Of a DNA stretch of 35,594 nt, positions 16,212-24,382 are shown one piece after another; within the stretch, counting starts at the first letter, position 1, and each line of letters begins with the position of its first letter. Under the pieces are notes generated by a model. That model saw nothing but the letters and a program-made list of their open reading frames with translations, had not been told where the DNA came from and made no database searches. The stretch comes from Eubacteriaceae bacterium (GTDB lineage: Bacteria; Bacillota; Clostridia; Eubacteriales; Alkalibacteraceae): NCBI GenBank assembly GCA_003446375.1, contig DMAW01000116.1:1-35594 (forward strand), read 5' to 3'. The position numbers were made by a program, and so were the translations under genes.

Positions 16212-16880
16212 ATGGTATATAAAAAAAGCATTGAGACAAGAAGAAAGATTTTATCTGTAACAAAAGAACTGGTTTTGCAAAAAGGATGGAACAATATTTC
16301 CGTAAGGGACATAGCCGAATTGGCTGGTGTTAAAAATCCGCTGTTGTATTATTATTTTCGCAACAAGCAAGGTATCGCCGACCACATATTCGGAAGCCTG
16401 ATACTCAAGACACTTGATTATGCGGAAAAAGAGGTTCCATTCAAGGACGACGGCATGTTGAGCCACTTTTTGTACGTTTCCCTCTATTACAGAATACTAT
16501 TGGAAAACGAACTGTACCAAAAACTTTACATGGAATCGACACATCCTTTTGACAGCCCTGTTGAGAATGTGGACGAATACGATCTCAACTACATGGTTAC
16601 AAAACAGTTTGACGAAATAATAAAGTCTTACGGAGCTAATCTCGATAATGCCACTTTAAAAGCTTATACGATTTCTGCTTTTTCAGTTGCCACAAGTATT
16701 TTCCGAAATATTATTGCCGGCAATCTGGAGTTGGGCTATAAAGAAGCCATGTTCTTTGTAACGCGATTTTGGATATTAAGCGCAGGCATCGATGAAAAAA
16801 TATTTGAAGAAAAAATGAACAAGGCAATTGAGATGGCGCTGCAAGTAGATCTCGAATCATTTGTTAGCGACGAAGACTAA
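16212..16880 (+). CDS. TetR/AcrR family transcriptional regulator
   Basis: A 222-residue regulator with the N-terminal TetR helix-turn-helix: NISVRDIAELAGVKNPLLYYYF (residues 28-49), followed by NKQGIADHIF. The remaining 170 residues are helical and carry no recognisable ligand signature. Frames open from a GTG at 16203, but the ribosome binding site AGGTGA covers that codon, so the ATG at 16212 is preferred. It is a single-gene unit: acpS lies divergent upstream, and the next gene downstream converges on it. No transporter or enzyme of the kind usually controlled by such a regulator is adjacent, so the target is unknown; repeats in its own promoter suggest self-regulation. Confidence 0.9.
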   Translation: MVYKKSIETRRKILSVTKELVLQKGWNNISVRDIAELAGVKNPLLYYYFRNKQGIADHIFGSLILKTLDYAEKEVPFKDDGMLSHFLYVSLYYRILLENELYQKLYMESTHPFDSPVENVDEYDLNYMVTKQFDEIIKSYGANLDNATLKAYTISAFSVATSIFRNIIAGNLELGYKEAMFFVTRFWILSAGIDEKIFEEKMNKAIEMALQVDLESFVSDED

Positions 16881-16909
16881 AAAAACGCCTTTCGGCGTTT
16901 TTTTAGTCT
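16874..16909. terminator. Bidirectional terminator between tetR and histidine kinase
   Basis: A perfect 16-bp stem (16874-16889 and 16894-16909) with loop TTTC. The inner part is ACGCC/GGCGT and the outer part is runs of seven A and seven T, giving a poly-U tail in both directions. The stop codons of both convergent genes (16878-16880 and 16905-16903) lie inside the two arms. Confidence 0.93.
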
Positions 16910-18369
16910 GTTTCAATCATGGGGATATACACACTGAACTTGCTGCCTGATCCCGGCTTGCTTCTGACCCTTATTTTCCCTCCATGTTGAAGGATTATTA
17001 TCTTTGCTATGCTAAGTCCCAGCCCATAACCACCGGTTGTTTTTGTCCTAGACTCATCTGCTCTGTAGAATCTTTCAAATATATTATCTAGATCCTCCTT
17101 GGATATTCCTATTCCTGCATCGGTTATCTCAACAACTGAAAATTTATCCTCTTTATATATCTTGATCTGAATTTTTTTCCCTTCGGGCGTATACTTTACT
17201 GCATTGTCCACAAATATCCTTATGACCTGCTTGATTCTGTTAGGATCACCTTCGATCCGGATTTCAGGAATTATATCCGCGCATATTTCATGAGTGCTGT
17301 CAATCATTGCAGTTTCCTTTGCTACTTCCTCGACCAAATTGCTTATATTTATTTCCGCTGTTTCATATTTCAGCGAATCTCTGTCATGTCTGGCAAGAAA
17401 TAATAGCTTATCTACCAAATCAGACATGTTTCCTGCTTCATTTTTAAGCGCATCTATCGATTCCTGCAATATTTCAGGATCATCCTTTCCCCATCTGTCA
17501 AGCATGTTCGCATATCCGTTTATTACTGAAATAGGCGTTCTTAGCTCATGGGAAACATCAGATACAAATCTTTGTTGTTTCCTGTAACTGTCCTGTATCC
17601 TGTCGATCATTTCATTTATAGTTAAAGCAAGATCCTTAAGTTCATATTTTGCTTTTCCGACATCTATCCGCATGTCTAGGTTTTGAGCATTTATATTTTT
17701 TGTCGTTTTAGATATTTTTTTAATGGGGTTTAGCACTCTTCTAAGCTTAACATCACCTAAAAACAATATCATTAAAAAGCCTATAAGATATCCTAGACTC
17801 ATTAAAACCAGGACGATTTTTATCGTCTGTATATTTTCTCTAACATCAAAGAAAAATACGGCTGTCTCAGCTTCTCCAATGTTAGCCTCTAAGGCTATTA
17901 GCTCGTAAGAGAGCAGACTGAAAATAGAAAAATTTTTGTAAACTACATTTTGCTCAGTCAATGACCTGTAATTAACTACAGGATAAAGCTGACTGCTTGC
18001 CGCGCTCTCGCCCGTCGCCCTATTTATTACTAATATGTTCACTCCGTTTTCTTCAAATATTTGTTCGAGCTTTTCCTGTAGCCGGTAGTTGGAATCTTGG
18101 AGAGCAATAGTTTCCAAAGAACTACTTATGTATTCCCTGTTTCTATCATAAATTTGATTTTTGGATACATAAAGATACCCGCCGCATACCAGAGTCGCTG
18201 TAAATAAAACAGACAAACTGTAGAGCAAGATATAATTGAATGAAATCTTTGTTCGAATTGAAAATTTTAATATCCGGGCAATGTTGTCGATAAATGCTAC
18301 CGGTAAATTTAAAAAGTACTTTATAACTGACCAAAGCTCTTGTCCGGCTGTTCTTTTCCTGTTATTCAT
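16903..18369 (-). CDS. Sensor histidine kinase
   Basis: A membrane-bound two-component kinase of 488 residues. It has transmembrane segments at about 45-68 and 183-205, an extracytoplasmic domain of about 115 residues between them, and a HAMP linker (about 205-258). The dimerisation/phosphorylation helix has His274 in DVSHELRTPISV; the ATPase domain has Asn389 (VDNAVKYT), DAGIGI (417-422), FERFYR and GYGLGLSIA (447-455). The ATG overlaps the response-regulator stop by eight bases (ATGAATAA), so the pair is translationally coupled. The sensor domain is not recognised, so the signal is unknown. The kinase itself looks fully active. Confidence 0.95.
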   Translation of the reverse strand: MNNRKRTAGQELWSVIKYFLNLPVAFIDNIARILKFSIRTKISFNYILLYSLSVLFTATLVCGGYLYVSKNQIYDRNREYISSSLETIALQDSNYRLQEKLEQIFEENGVNILVINRATGESAASSQLYPVVNYRSLTEQNVVYKNFSIFSLLSYELIALEANIGEAETAVFFFDVRENIQTIKIVLVLMSLGYLIGFLMILFLGDVKLRRVLNPIKKISKTTKNINAQNLDMRIDVGKAKYELKDLALTINEMIDRIQDSYRKQQRFVSDVSHELRTPISVINGYANMLDRWGKDDPEILQESIDALKNEAGNMSDLVDKLLFLARHDRDSLKYETAEINISNLVEEVAKETAMIDSTHEICADIIPEIRIEGDPNRIKQVIRIFVDNAVKYTPEGKKIQIKIYKEDKFSVVEITDAGIGISKEDLDNIFERFYRADESRTKTTGGYGLGLSIAKIIILQHGGKIRVRSKPGSGSKFSVYIPMIETD

Positions 18370-19048
18370 CTGTCATTTTATATCCAACGCCCCGTACGGT
18401 TTTAATTAGATCTACACCGTACTTTTGATCCAATTTGCTTCTTAGATACCTTATATAAACATCTGTTACGTTGGTTTCTCCCATATAGTCATATCCCCAA
18501 ACTTTTTCTACGATTTTGTCCCTTGTAAGGACGATGTTTTTGTTTTCCATTAAGTACTCTAAAAGTTCGAATTCTTTTTTTGTAAGCTCAACCGGCTCTT
18601 GCCTGTAAGTAACCGTATATTGATTCTTATCCAAAGTCAGTCCACCGATTACCAGCTTGCTCAAGGACGCTTTATCCGGAGATGTCTTTCTTTTCACAGC
18701 CACTCTTATTCTTGCCAGTAGCTCTTCAATCGCAAATGGCTTTGTCATGTAGTCATCAGCCCCAGTATCCAGACCCATGACCTTGTCGCTGACATCATCT
18801 TTGGCAGTCAGCATTATTATAGGCACCTGTATGTCTTCCTGCCTTATTCTCCTGCATATTTCCATCCCACTCAGCAAAGGCAGCATTATATCAAGAACAA
18901 TCACATCGTGTTTGCTTTCTTGAGCCATTTTAAGGCCCATTCTGCCTTCAAAGGCCAAGTCGACATCATATCCTTCATGTTCAAGTTCCAATTGCAGAAA
19001 ACGTGCTATTCTAACCTCATCTTCAACGACCAAGATCTTGATACCCAC
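18362..19048 (-). CDS. OmpR-family response regulator
   Basis: A 228-residue transcription regulator. The receiver domain has Asp9/10-type acidic residues (VVEDE), the phosphoacceptor Asp53 in VLDIMLP, Thr81 (MLTAKD) and Lys103 (TKPFA). The winged-helix output domain has the usual ELTKKEFELLEYLMENKN and a C-terminus of the form DLIKTVRGVGYKMTDE. The start is GTG with AAGGAGGG upstream, 13 bp after the UBA-like membrane protein and coupled to the kinase downstream. By family it controls transcription of target genes after phosphorylation by the cognate kinase; its targets are not visible here. Confidence 0.96.
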   Translation of the reverse strand: MGIKILVVEDEVRIARFLQLELEHEGYDVDLAFEGRMGLKMAQESKHDVIVLDIMLPLLSGMEICRRIRQEDIQVPIIMLTAKDDVSDKVMGLDTGADDYMTKPFAIEELLARIRVAVKRKTSPDKASLSKLVIGGLTLDKNQYTVTYRQEPVELTKKEFELLEYLMENKNIVLTRDKIVEKVWGYDYMGETNVTDVYIRYLRSKLDQKYGVDLIKTVRGVGYKMTDE

Positions 19049-19061
19049 GAGATTCCCTCCT

Positions 19062-19679
19062 TCATTCGATTATAATCTCATTACAGTTTTTTTCATCTAA
19101 AGTTTCTTCTTTTTCAGTAAAGAGCGGGGTCTTTTCCTCTTCGCATTTTTTTAATTTATCTACTGTTTTATCCTTATTATCGTCGCTTGTATATTCCACA
19201 TCTTCATTATACAGGCTTTTATAAATTGTTCTATAGGTTTTAGCTGAAGTTTCAGTCGTTTTTTTGTTTTCATGTTTAGTATCATGCTCTTTTTTAAAAT
19301 CTTTATTTTGTTGAGGCTCTATTTTGTGCCTGACTCCAATTTCAAAGGAATAGTCGCTTATAACCGCAACCAAAGCAAGTACGACAAGAAATGTCATAGG
19401 TATGTTAAAAAGCAAAACTGCCAACAAAACTAAAATAACCGGCATCCCTACTACCTTTTTATCATTTTTAAGCATCATTATATCAAAGCTGAAAATCTTA
19501 TTAATCCACTCCTCTATTATGTTTATTATTTTTTTGCTTCTCGAATCTTCTCTTTTTTTTAGGTACAAAACTGCTGCATCTATATCTCCTCGCGACTTTC
19601 TCAGCGCCTTTTCTCCCGTCTGATAATCACAATCAATACGTTTTTTTAAATTTTCTACCTGCTCTAATGTTACTCTCAC
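19062..19679 (-). CDS. UBA-like/DUF4342-type membrane protein linked to a two-component system
   Basis: A 205-residue protein whose first 41 residues (VTLEQVENLKKRI, then GEKALRKSRGDIDAAVLYL) look like the UBA/TS-N fold found at the start of elongation factor Ts and of DUF4342 proteins. After an amphipathic stretch come two adjacent hydrophobic segments (about 77-93 and 94-109), and then a highly charged, Lys/Glu/Thr-rich tail of about 90 residues that looks disordered. The frame extends to 19721, but GGAGGAG precedes a GTG at 19679, which matches where the conserved domain begins. It is the first gene of an operon with the response regulator and kinase. Function unknown; a membrane-stress accessory or sensor partner is an inference. 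Confidence 0.75.
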   Translation of the reverse strand: MRVTLEQVENLKKRIDCDYQTGEKALRKSRGDIDAAVLYLKKREDSRSKKIINIIEEWINKIFSFDIMMLKNDKKVVGMPVILVLLAVLLFNIPMTFLVVLALVAVISDYSFEIGVRHKIEPQQNKDFKKEHDTKHENKKTTETSAKTYRTIYKSLYNEDVEYTSDDNKDKTVDKLKKCEEEKTPLFTEKEETLDEKNCNEIIIE

Positions 19680-19772
19680 TGCTACACTCTCCTCCACTAG
19701 ATAAGCTTCCATCTGCTTCAATGATAGTAGAGACCTATTAATTCATCATTTGACTATGATTAAAATTAAATT

Positions 19773-19806
19773 AAAACAGCTTGAGCATACCTGCCCAAGC
19801 TGTTTT
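19773..19806 (-). terminator. Terminator downstream of pgi
   Basis: A 15-pair stem with one G-U pair: outer arms AAAACAGCTTG and CAAGCTGTTTT, inner GGCA/TGCT, loop GGTA on the minus strand. T-rich sequence follows in the leftward direction. It separates pgi from the UBA-like gene and its operon. Confidence 0.85.
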
Positions 19807-19827
19807 GTTGGATTCTCTTATTTATCT

Positions 19828-21168
19828 TTAATTCAATTGACCTTTTAACTCCTTTGCCAACTCTTCAAATCCTCTTTTGCCTAAAAGGGCAAACATGTTC
19901 TTTTTATACGCTTCGACTCCAGGTTGATTAAAAGGATTGACTCCCAATACATAACCGCTTATACCACAAGCCCGTTCAAAAAAGTATACCAGTCTCCCAA
20001 GATTGTATGCATCAAGCTTATCAACTTCCAATACTATGTTAGGAACACCTCCATCTACATGAGCCAGCAACGTGCCCATATAAGCTTGAGCGTTGACATA
20101 GTTCATACCTTTTCCGGCTATATAATTTAATCCGTCCAAATCGTTGTCATCAGTTGGAATCACGGTATCTTCCTCGTGTCCCTTTACGGTTAAGACTGTC
20201 TCAAAGATGTTTCTCTTACCCTCCTGAACTATCTGTCCAAGGGAATGCAAGTCAGTAGAGTTGTTCACAGAAACAGGGAATATGCCTTTACCCTCTTTTC
20301 CTTCGCTTTCTCCAAAAAGCTGCTTCCACCACTCTGCAAACATGGTCATTTCCGGTTCGTAATTAACCATGATTTCCATATCTTTGTTTTTTCTGTAAAG
20401 AACATTTCGCGCGGCTACATATTTATAGCAAGGATTTTCCATTGTATCGTCACTGTCAATCTCATCCATCTGATCTTTTGCTCCTTGCATGAAAGCCCCT
20501 ATATCGAGTCCTGCAGCACCTATTGGCAGCAATCCCACTGAAGTGTGGACAGAGTATCTTCCTCCAACGTCATCAGGTATCACAAAGCTTTGGTACCCTT
20601 CCTCATCAGCCAAGCTCTTTAGTGCTCCTTTGGCTTTATCAGTTGTTACAAAAATTCTTTCTTTAGATTCTTCTTTGCCGTATTTTTCTTCCAACAGTTT
20701 CTTAAACACCCTGAAAGCTATTGCAGGCTCAGTTGTAGTACCTGACTTTGATATGACGTTTACCATAAAATTCTGATCTTTCACTCTATTGTAAAGAGCT
20801 TTTAAATATTTTCCACTGATATTTTGTCCTGCAAAATATATTTTAGGTGCTTTTCTTTCGCTTACGTCCAATTCGTTTACAAAGAAAGGACTCAACGCAT
20901 CAATAATTGCCTTTGAGCCAAGGTAAGAACCTCCGATTCCAATTACAACAAGCGCTTCACATCCATTTACAATTTTGCCCACTGATTCCTGAAGCCTTGC
21001 AAACTCTTCTTTGTCGTATGTGTCAGGATAATCCAGCCATCCAAGAAAATCATTTCCGGCTCCGCTTTTATTTTTCAACATTTCATCAGCCATCTTAATC
21101 TGAGGATAAATATTTGTCATTTCCTCCCCTGTTATCATAGCGTTTTTCACATCGACTTTTATGCTCAT
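19828..21168 (-). CDS. pgi: Glucose-6-phosphate isomerase
   Basis: Pgi interconverts glucose-6-phosphate and fructose-6-phosphate in glycolysis. Sugar-phosphate-binding segments are visible: GIGGSYLGSKA (residues 77-87) and SKSGTTTE (140-147). GGRYSVHTSVGLLPIG and QEGKRNIFETV (with a conserved Glu) also match. Length 446 is that of the shorter Bacillus/Clostridium type rather than the 550-residue enterobacterial type. The start ATG has AAAGGATT at about seven to eight bases. It is a single-gene unit with its own terminator and an extended -10 promoter. Confidence 0.97.
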   Translation of the reverse strand: MSIKVDVKNAMITGEEMTNIYPQIKMADEMLKNKSGAGNDFLGWLDYPDTYDKEEFARLQESVGKIVNGCEALVVIGIGGSYLGSKAIIDALSPFFVNELDVSERKAPKIYFAGQNISGKYLKALYNRVKDQNFMVNVISKSGTTTEPAIAFRVFKKLLEEKYGKEESKERIFVTTDKAKGALKSLADEEGYQSFVIPDDVGGRYSVHTSVGLLPIGAAGLDIGAFMQGAKDQMDEIDSDDTMENPCYKYVAARNVLYRKNKDMEIMVNYEPEMTMFAEWWKQLFGESEGKEGKGIFPVSVNNSTDLHSLGQIVQEGKRNIFETVLTVKGHEEDTVIPTDDNDLDGLNYIAGKGMNYVNAQAYMGTLLAHVDGGVPNIVLEVDKLDAYNLGRLVYFFERACGISGYVLGVNPFNQPGVEAYKKNMFALLGKRGFEELAKELKGQLN

Positions 21169-21202
21169 AACATCAATCCTTTCAATGACATATTATGTTT
21201 TA

Positions 21203-21211
21203 ATTATAACA
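21203..21211 (-). promoter_or_regulatory. Candidate pgi promoter (extended -10)
   Basis: TGTTATAAT on the minus strand, about 35-40 bp before the pgi start. A TTAGTA hexamer lies 18 bp further upstream as a weak -35. A TTGACA is also present but sits too close to this -10 to pair with it. Confidence 0.5.
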
Positions 21212-21344
21212 GAAAGTTGTCAAAAATACTAATTTTTGAGTTGATTTTACTATGCCATTTAAGATGCTTCACTTAGAATTTCTTTCTTTATATCCATAGG
21301 GTATTGTGTTAATATAAAATTATAAAGTAAATCGGAGGTATGAA

Positions 21345-22178
21345 ATGGATTATAAAATCGTAGTTGGCAGCAGTTGTGACTTTGACGAAACCTGGGGAAG
21401 CAAAATACCTCATGCCACAGTCCCTTTCACTTTGACTATTGGTGAAGAAAACTTAGTCGATGATGAAAATCTTACTGTAGGCACTATCATAGAAAAGATG
21501 AAAAAATCCGTCGGAGCCATCAAGACAGCTTGTCCTTCGCCGAATCATTTTTTCGAAAAATATAAAGAAGCAGAAAATATCTTTGTAGTAACCATCTCAT
21601 CAAAGCTTAGCGGCACTTATAACAGCGCTCTTACAGCCAAAGACATGTATAAGGAAGAATTCGGCGAAAAATTCATACACGTTTTTGATTCACTCAGCGC
21701 CGCAATCGCAGAAACGATGATTGCCATTAGGATCAACGAACTAATGGAAGCAGGCACGCCACTGCCTGATGTGGTTAATAAGGTTGAAAGCTACATTAAA
21801 AACTTAAAAACCATGTTCGTCTTGGAAAACCTAGACAATCTTATAAAAAACGGACGCATGAGCAAGCTTACAGGCATGTTCGCACAATTTTTGCATATCA
21901 AACCCATACTCGGAGCAGATGAGCAGGGAGAGATAAAGCTCATAGAAAAAGCCAGAGGCAGCAAAAACGCATTGAAAAAACTTGTGGACCTTATCGGATC
22001 AGAGACAGATTTTTCTGACAGAAGACTAGGGATAGTACACTGTAATGCTCTTGATAAGGCAAGTTATGTAAGGGAGCTTATCCTTGAAAAATACAACTTC
22101 AAGGATATCGTTCTGACAGAAGCAAACGGATTAAGCGCCGTATATATGGATGACGGCGGAATTGTAATATCCTATTAA
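21345..22178 (+). CDS. DegV family fatty-acid-binding protein (copy 1)
   Basis: DegV proteins (FakB in staphylococci) bind a fatty acid and present it to the FakA kinase for phosphorylation and entry into phospholipid synthesis. This 277-residue protein has the family layout: VVGSSCDFDE at the N-terminus, SSKLSGTYNSAL near the middle, then LENLDNLIKNGRMSK and a short C-terminal AVYMDDGGIVISY. The usual LYKGGR is LIKNGR here. The ATG has CGGAGG six bases ahead. It stands alone, divergent from pgi and convergent with a second degV gene. No fakA-like kinase is in the window, so the partner is elsewhere. Confidence 0.9.
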   Translation: MDYKIVVGSSCDFDETWGSKIPHATVPFTLTIGEENLVDDENLTVGTIIEKMKKSVGAIKTACPSPNHFFEKYKEAENIFVVTISSKLSGTYNSALTAKDMYKEEFGEKFIHVFDSLSAAIAETMIAIRINELMEAGTPLPDVVNKVESYIKNLKTMFVLENLDNLIKNGRMSKLTGMFAQFLHIKPILGADEQGEIKLIEKARGSKNALKKLVDLIGSETDFSDRRLGIVHCNALDKASYVRELILEKYNFKDIVLTEANGLSAVYMDDGGIVISY

Positions 22179-22181
22179 AAG

Positions 22182-22219
22182 ACAAAAGTCATGTCTCTAT
22201 ACTTCGACATGACTTTTGT
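22182..22219. terminator. Bidirectional terminator between the two degV genes
   Basis: A perfect 14-bp inverted repeat (22182-22195 and 22206-22219; arm core AAAGTCATGTC) with a ten-base loop. It lies immediately after both convergent stop codons. T-rich flanks follow rightward; leftward the T tract lies within the arm. Confidence 0.85.
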
Positions 22220-22222
22220 TTA

Positions 22223-23080
22223 TTATTTTGAATTAAAAAAGAATACGCATAAAGTTCCGGGTCCTGTATGCGCTCCTATGGCCGCACCCATCATGCTAAT
22301 GATAAAATCTTTTGATCCGAATCGCTCTTTGATCATTTCCACCAATTTATCTGCATCTTCCTGATCATCGCAATGGCTTATCCCAATTGTCTGTTGATCC
22401 AAATCATCCGCCTTTTGCTCCATAAGCTCTAATATTTTGCCGTAAAGCTTTCTTTTTCCTCTGACCTTGTCCAATTGCTTTAGCTTTCCGTCTGCATCCA
22501 CTTGCAACACAGGTTTTATGTTAAGCATATTCCCCACCATTGCAGCACCTTTGCTCAATCTGCCTCCACGGTATAAATAGTTTAAGTCTTCCACGGTAAA
22601 TATGTGTTCTATCTTAGCTGAAGCGGATTCTGCAACCTTTGCGACTTCTTCAAATGTCATTCCGTTTTTTTTGGCGTCTACTGTTTTTTTTACTATCAAT
22701 CCCAAGCCATTTACTGCCGCTTTTGTATCTAACACCCGGATCTTTGCATCCTTGTATTTTTCTTTTATGATCTTTGCTGCCATAGACGCAGCATTGAATG
22801 TGCCTGAAAGTCCTGATGAAAAACTGAGATGCAATATATCTTCTCCCTTGCTGGCATACTTCTCAAATGTATCTTCAAAGTCCTTGATTGTAATCTGAGC
22901 AGTCTTATAGATTTTGCCTTCTCTCATTCCCTGATATATTTCCTCAGAAGTGATGTCCACTCCGTCTTTATACTCTTTGCCATCCAGGCTTATGTAAATG
23001 GGTATTACGTCAACTTCCTGAGCCTTTAAATATTCTCTTGGCAAATCGCAGGCACTGTCTGTAATGAGCTTTATCCCCAT
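22223..23080 (-). CDS. DegV family fatty-acid-binding protein (copy 2)
   Basis: A 285-residue DegV/FakB-type protein with KLITDSACDLP (residues 4-14), SFSSGLSGTFNAA (around 85-97), a canonical LNYLYRGGRLSKG loop and a C-terminal GAAIGAHTGPGTLCVFF, all typical for proteins that hold a fatty-acid chain with a hydrogen-bonded Ser-Thr-type pocket. It is the last gene of the uvrC operon, 11 bp after the cyclophilin gene, with a GGAGGTAAAGC site before its ATG. It differs clearly from copy 1 at the loop and C-terminus, so the two probably prefer different acyl chains or partners. Confidence 0.93.
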   Translation of the reverse strand: MGIKLITDSACDLPREYLKAQEVDVIPIYISLDGKEYKDGVDITSEEIYQGMREGKIYKTAQITIKDFEDTFEKYASKGEDILHLSFSSGLSGTFNAASMAAKIIKEKYKDAKIRVLDTKAAVNGLGLIVKKTVDAKKNGMTFEEVAKVAESASAKIEHIFTVEDLNYLYRGGRLSKGAAMVGNMLNIKPVLQVDADGKLKQLDKVRGKRKLYGKILELMEQKADDLDQQTIGISHCDDQEDADKLVEMIKERFGSKDFIISMMGAAIGAHTGPGTLCVFFFNSK

Positions 23081-23091
23081 GCTTTACCTCC

Positions 23092-23613
23092 CTAGATTTT
23101 TTCTGGTTCCGGGTAGCTTTCTCCAAAGGTTTCAACTGTTGCTTCTTCAATTACCACAGGCTCTACCGGTCTATCCTGCATCCCTGTCCTAGTGGCAGCT
23201 ATCTTATCTACAACATCCATCCCTTCGGTAACCTTTCCAAAAGCTGCGTACTGGCCATCCAGATGTGGTGAGTTTTTATGCATTATAAAAAACTGTGAAC
23301 CCGCAGAATCAGGTTGCATCGATCTTGCCATGGACAGCACTCCCCTGTCGTGCTTTAAATCGTTTTTAAATCCGTTGCCGGAAAACTCGCCTTTTATTCC
23401 GTAACCCGGACCTCCAGTGCCAACTCCTTGGGGACATCCTCCCTGTATCATGAAATTCTTTATGACTCTGTGAAATATGAGCCCATTATAAAACTTTTTA
23501 TTAATAAGGCTAATGAAGTTATTAACGGTATTAGGAGCCTTATCAGGATAAAGCTCCGCTTTGATGATACTTCCGTTTTCAAGTTTAATTGTGACTATTG
23601 GATTTTTATTCAT
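23092..23613 (-). CDS. Cyclophilin-type peptidyl-prolyl cis-trans isomerase
   Basis: This enzyme speeds proline isomerisation during protein folding. The active-site arginine is in FHRVIKNFMIQGG (Arg49 to Gly59), with GSQFFI (105-110) and HLDGQYAAFGKV (117-128) as the other parts of the substrate groove. At 173 residues it is a single-domain cytosolic form with no signal peptide. It overlaps the PHP gene stop by eight bases (ATGAATAA) and is followed by degV after 11 bp. Its presence in the uvrC-hprK operon has no obvious functional reason beyond shared expression. Confidence 0.95.
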   Translation of the reverse strand: MNKNPIVTIKLENGSIIKAELYPDKAPNTVNNFISLINKKFYNGLIFHRVIKNFMIQGGCPQGVGTGGPGYGIKGEFSGNGFKNDLKHDRGVLSMARSMQPDSAGSQFFIMHKNSPHLDGQYAAFGKVTEGMDVVDKIAATRTGMQDRPVEPVVIEEATVETFGESYPEPEKI

Positions 23614-24382
23614 ATTCTCGTTCCTCCTGATTTTTATCTTTGGTATTTACTCTAGGATCTAAAAAGAGTTTCCTCCCTTTAGACTCAAGGTATCTTACAA
23701 GTTTGTCCACGTGGGTGTTGATTATAAATTCTTCGGGAAAACCAATTTCTTCGAGCATGGTTTCGGCTACGCCGAATTCGCCTACGTCACAGGCTATATG
23801 TGCATCACTGCCCAATGTTATCATCATGCCTCTCTTCATGCACTCTTGTGCAACCATTTTACAATTGCTATAGCTTCCTTTTCTCGAATGCACAAAAGAA
23901 CTATTGTTAATCTCAATGATAGTATTGGTATCTTTAGCTGCTTTCAAGGCATCTTGATAATCCACTTCGTAAACAGGATTTCCTATGTGCACAATAACAT
24001 CCACATAATCCTTTTCCATTGTTTTTATCAGCGCCTTGGTATTTTCTTTTTTACTTCCCGGTGTTAGGCACATGCTATGCAATCCGGCTAATACAATCTC
24101 CATTCTATCTTTGTATTTATCCGGAATATCGAGATTTCCGTCAAAATCCATGATATTCGTTTCTATCCCTTTTAAAATCTTGACTCCGTTGATTTCAGGC
24201 GGCACGACTTTGATGTTTGCAAAATAGTACAGATGAGGGCCTCCCGGAAGCTCTACTCCGTGTTCTGTTATGCAAATGAGCTCTAGCCCTTTTTGTTTTG
24301 CTGAAGCAGCATTTTCATATATTGTACTGTACGCATGGTTGCACGCTACTGTATGGACATGTGTATCTAAAACAGTTCTCAA
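23606..24382 (-). CDS. PHP-domain phosphatase (YcdX type)
   Basis: A 258-residue member of the PHP metal-dependent phosphoesterase superfamily. Metal ligands are visible: LDTHVHT (Asp6, His8, His10), CNHAYST (His16), TEHG (His41), then later GIETN, GLHS, VHIGNP and LGSDAH. The closest subtype by motif is YcdX, with its tri-zinc site. The physiological substrate is not known. The start is a TTG placed directly after the hprK stop, with GGAGGGG inside the end of hprK. A PHP gene beside hprK is a recurrent Clostridial arrangement. Confidence 0.9.
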   Translation of the reverse strand: MRTVLDTHVHTVACNHAYSTIYENAASAKQKGLELICITEHGVELPGGPHLYYFANIKVVPPEINGVKILKGIETNIMDFDGNLDIPDKYKDRMEIVLAGLHSMCLTPGSKKENTKALIKTMEKDYVDVIVHIGNPVYEVDYQDALKAAKDTNTIIEINNSSFVHSRKGSYSNCKMVAQECMKRGMMITLGSDAHIACDVGEFGVAETMLEEIGFPEEFIINTHVDKLVRYLESKGRKLFLDPRVNTKDKNQEEREYE

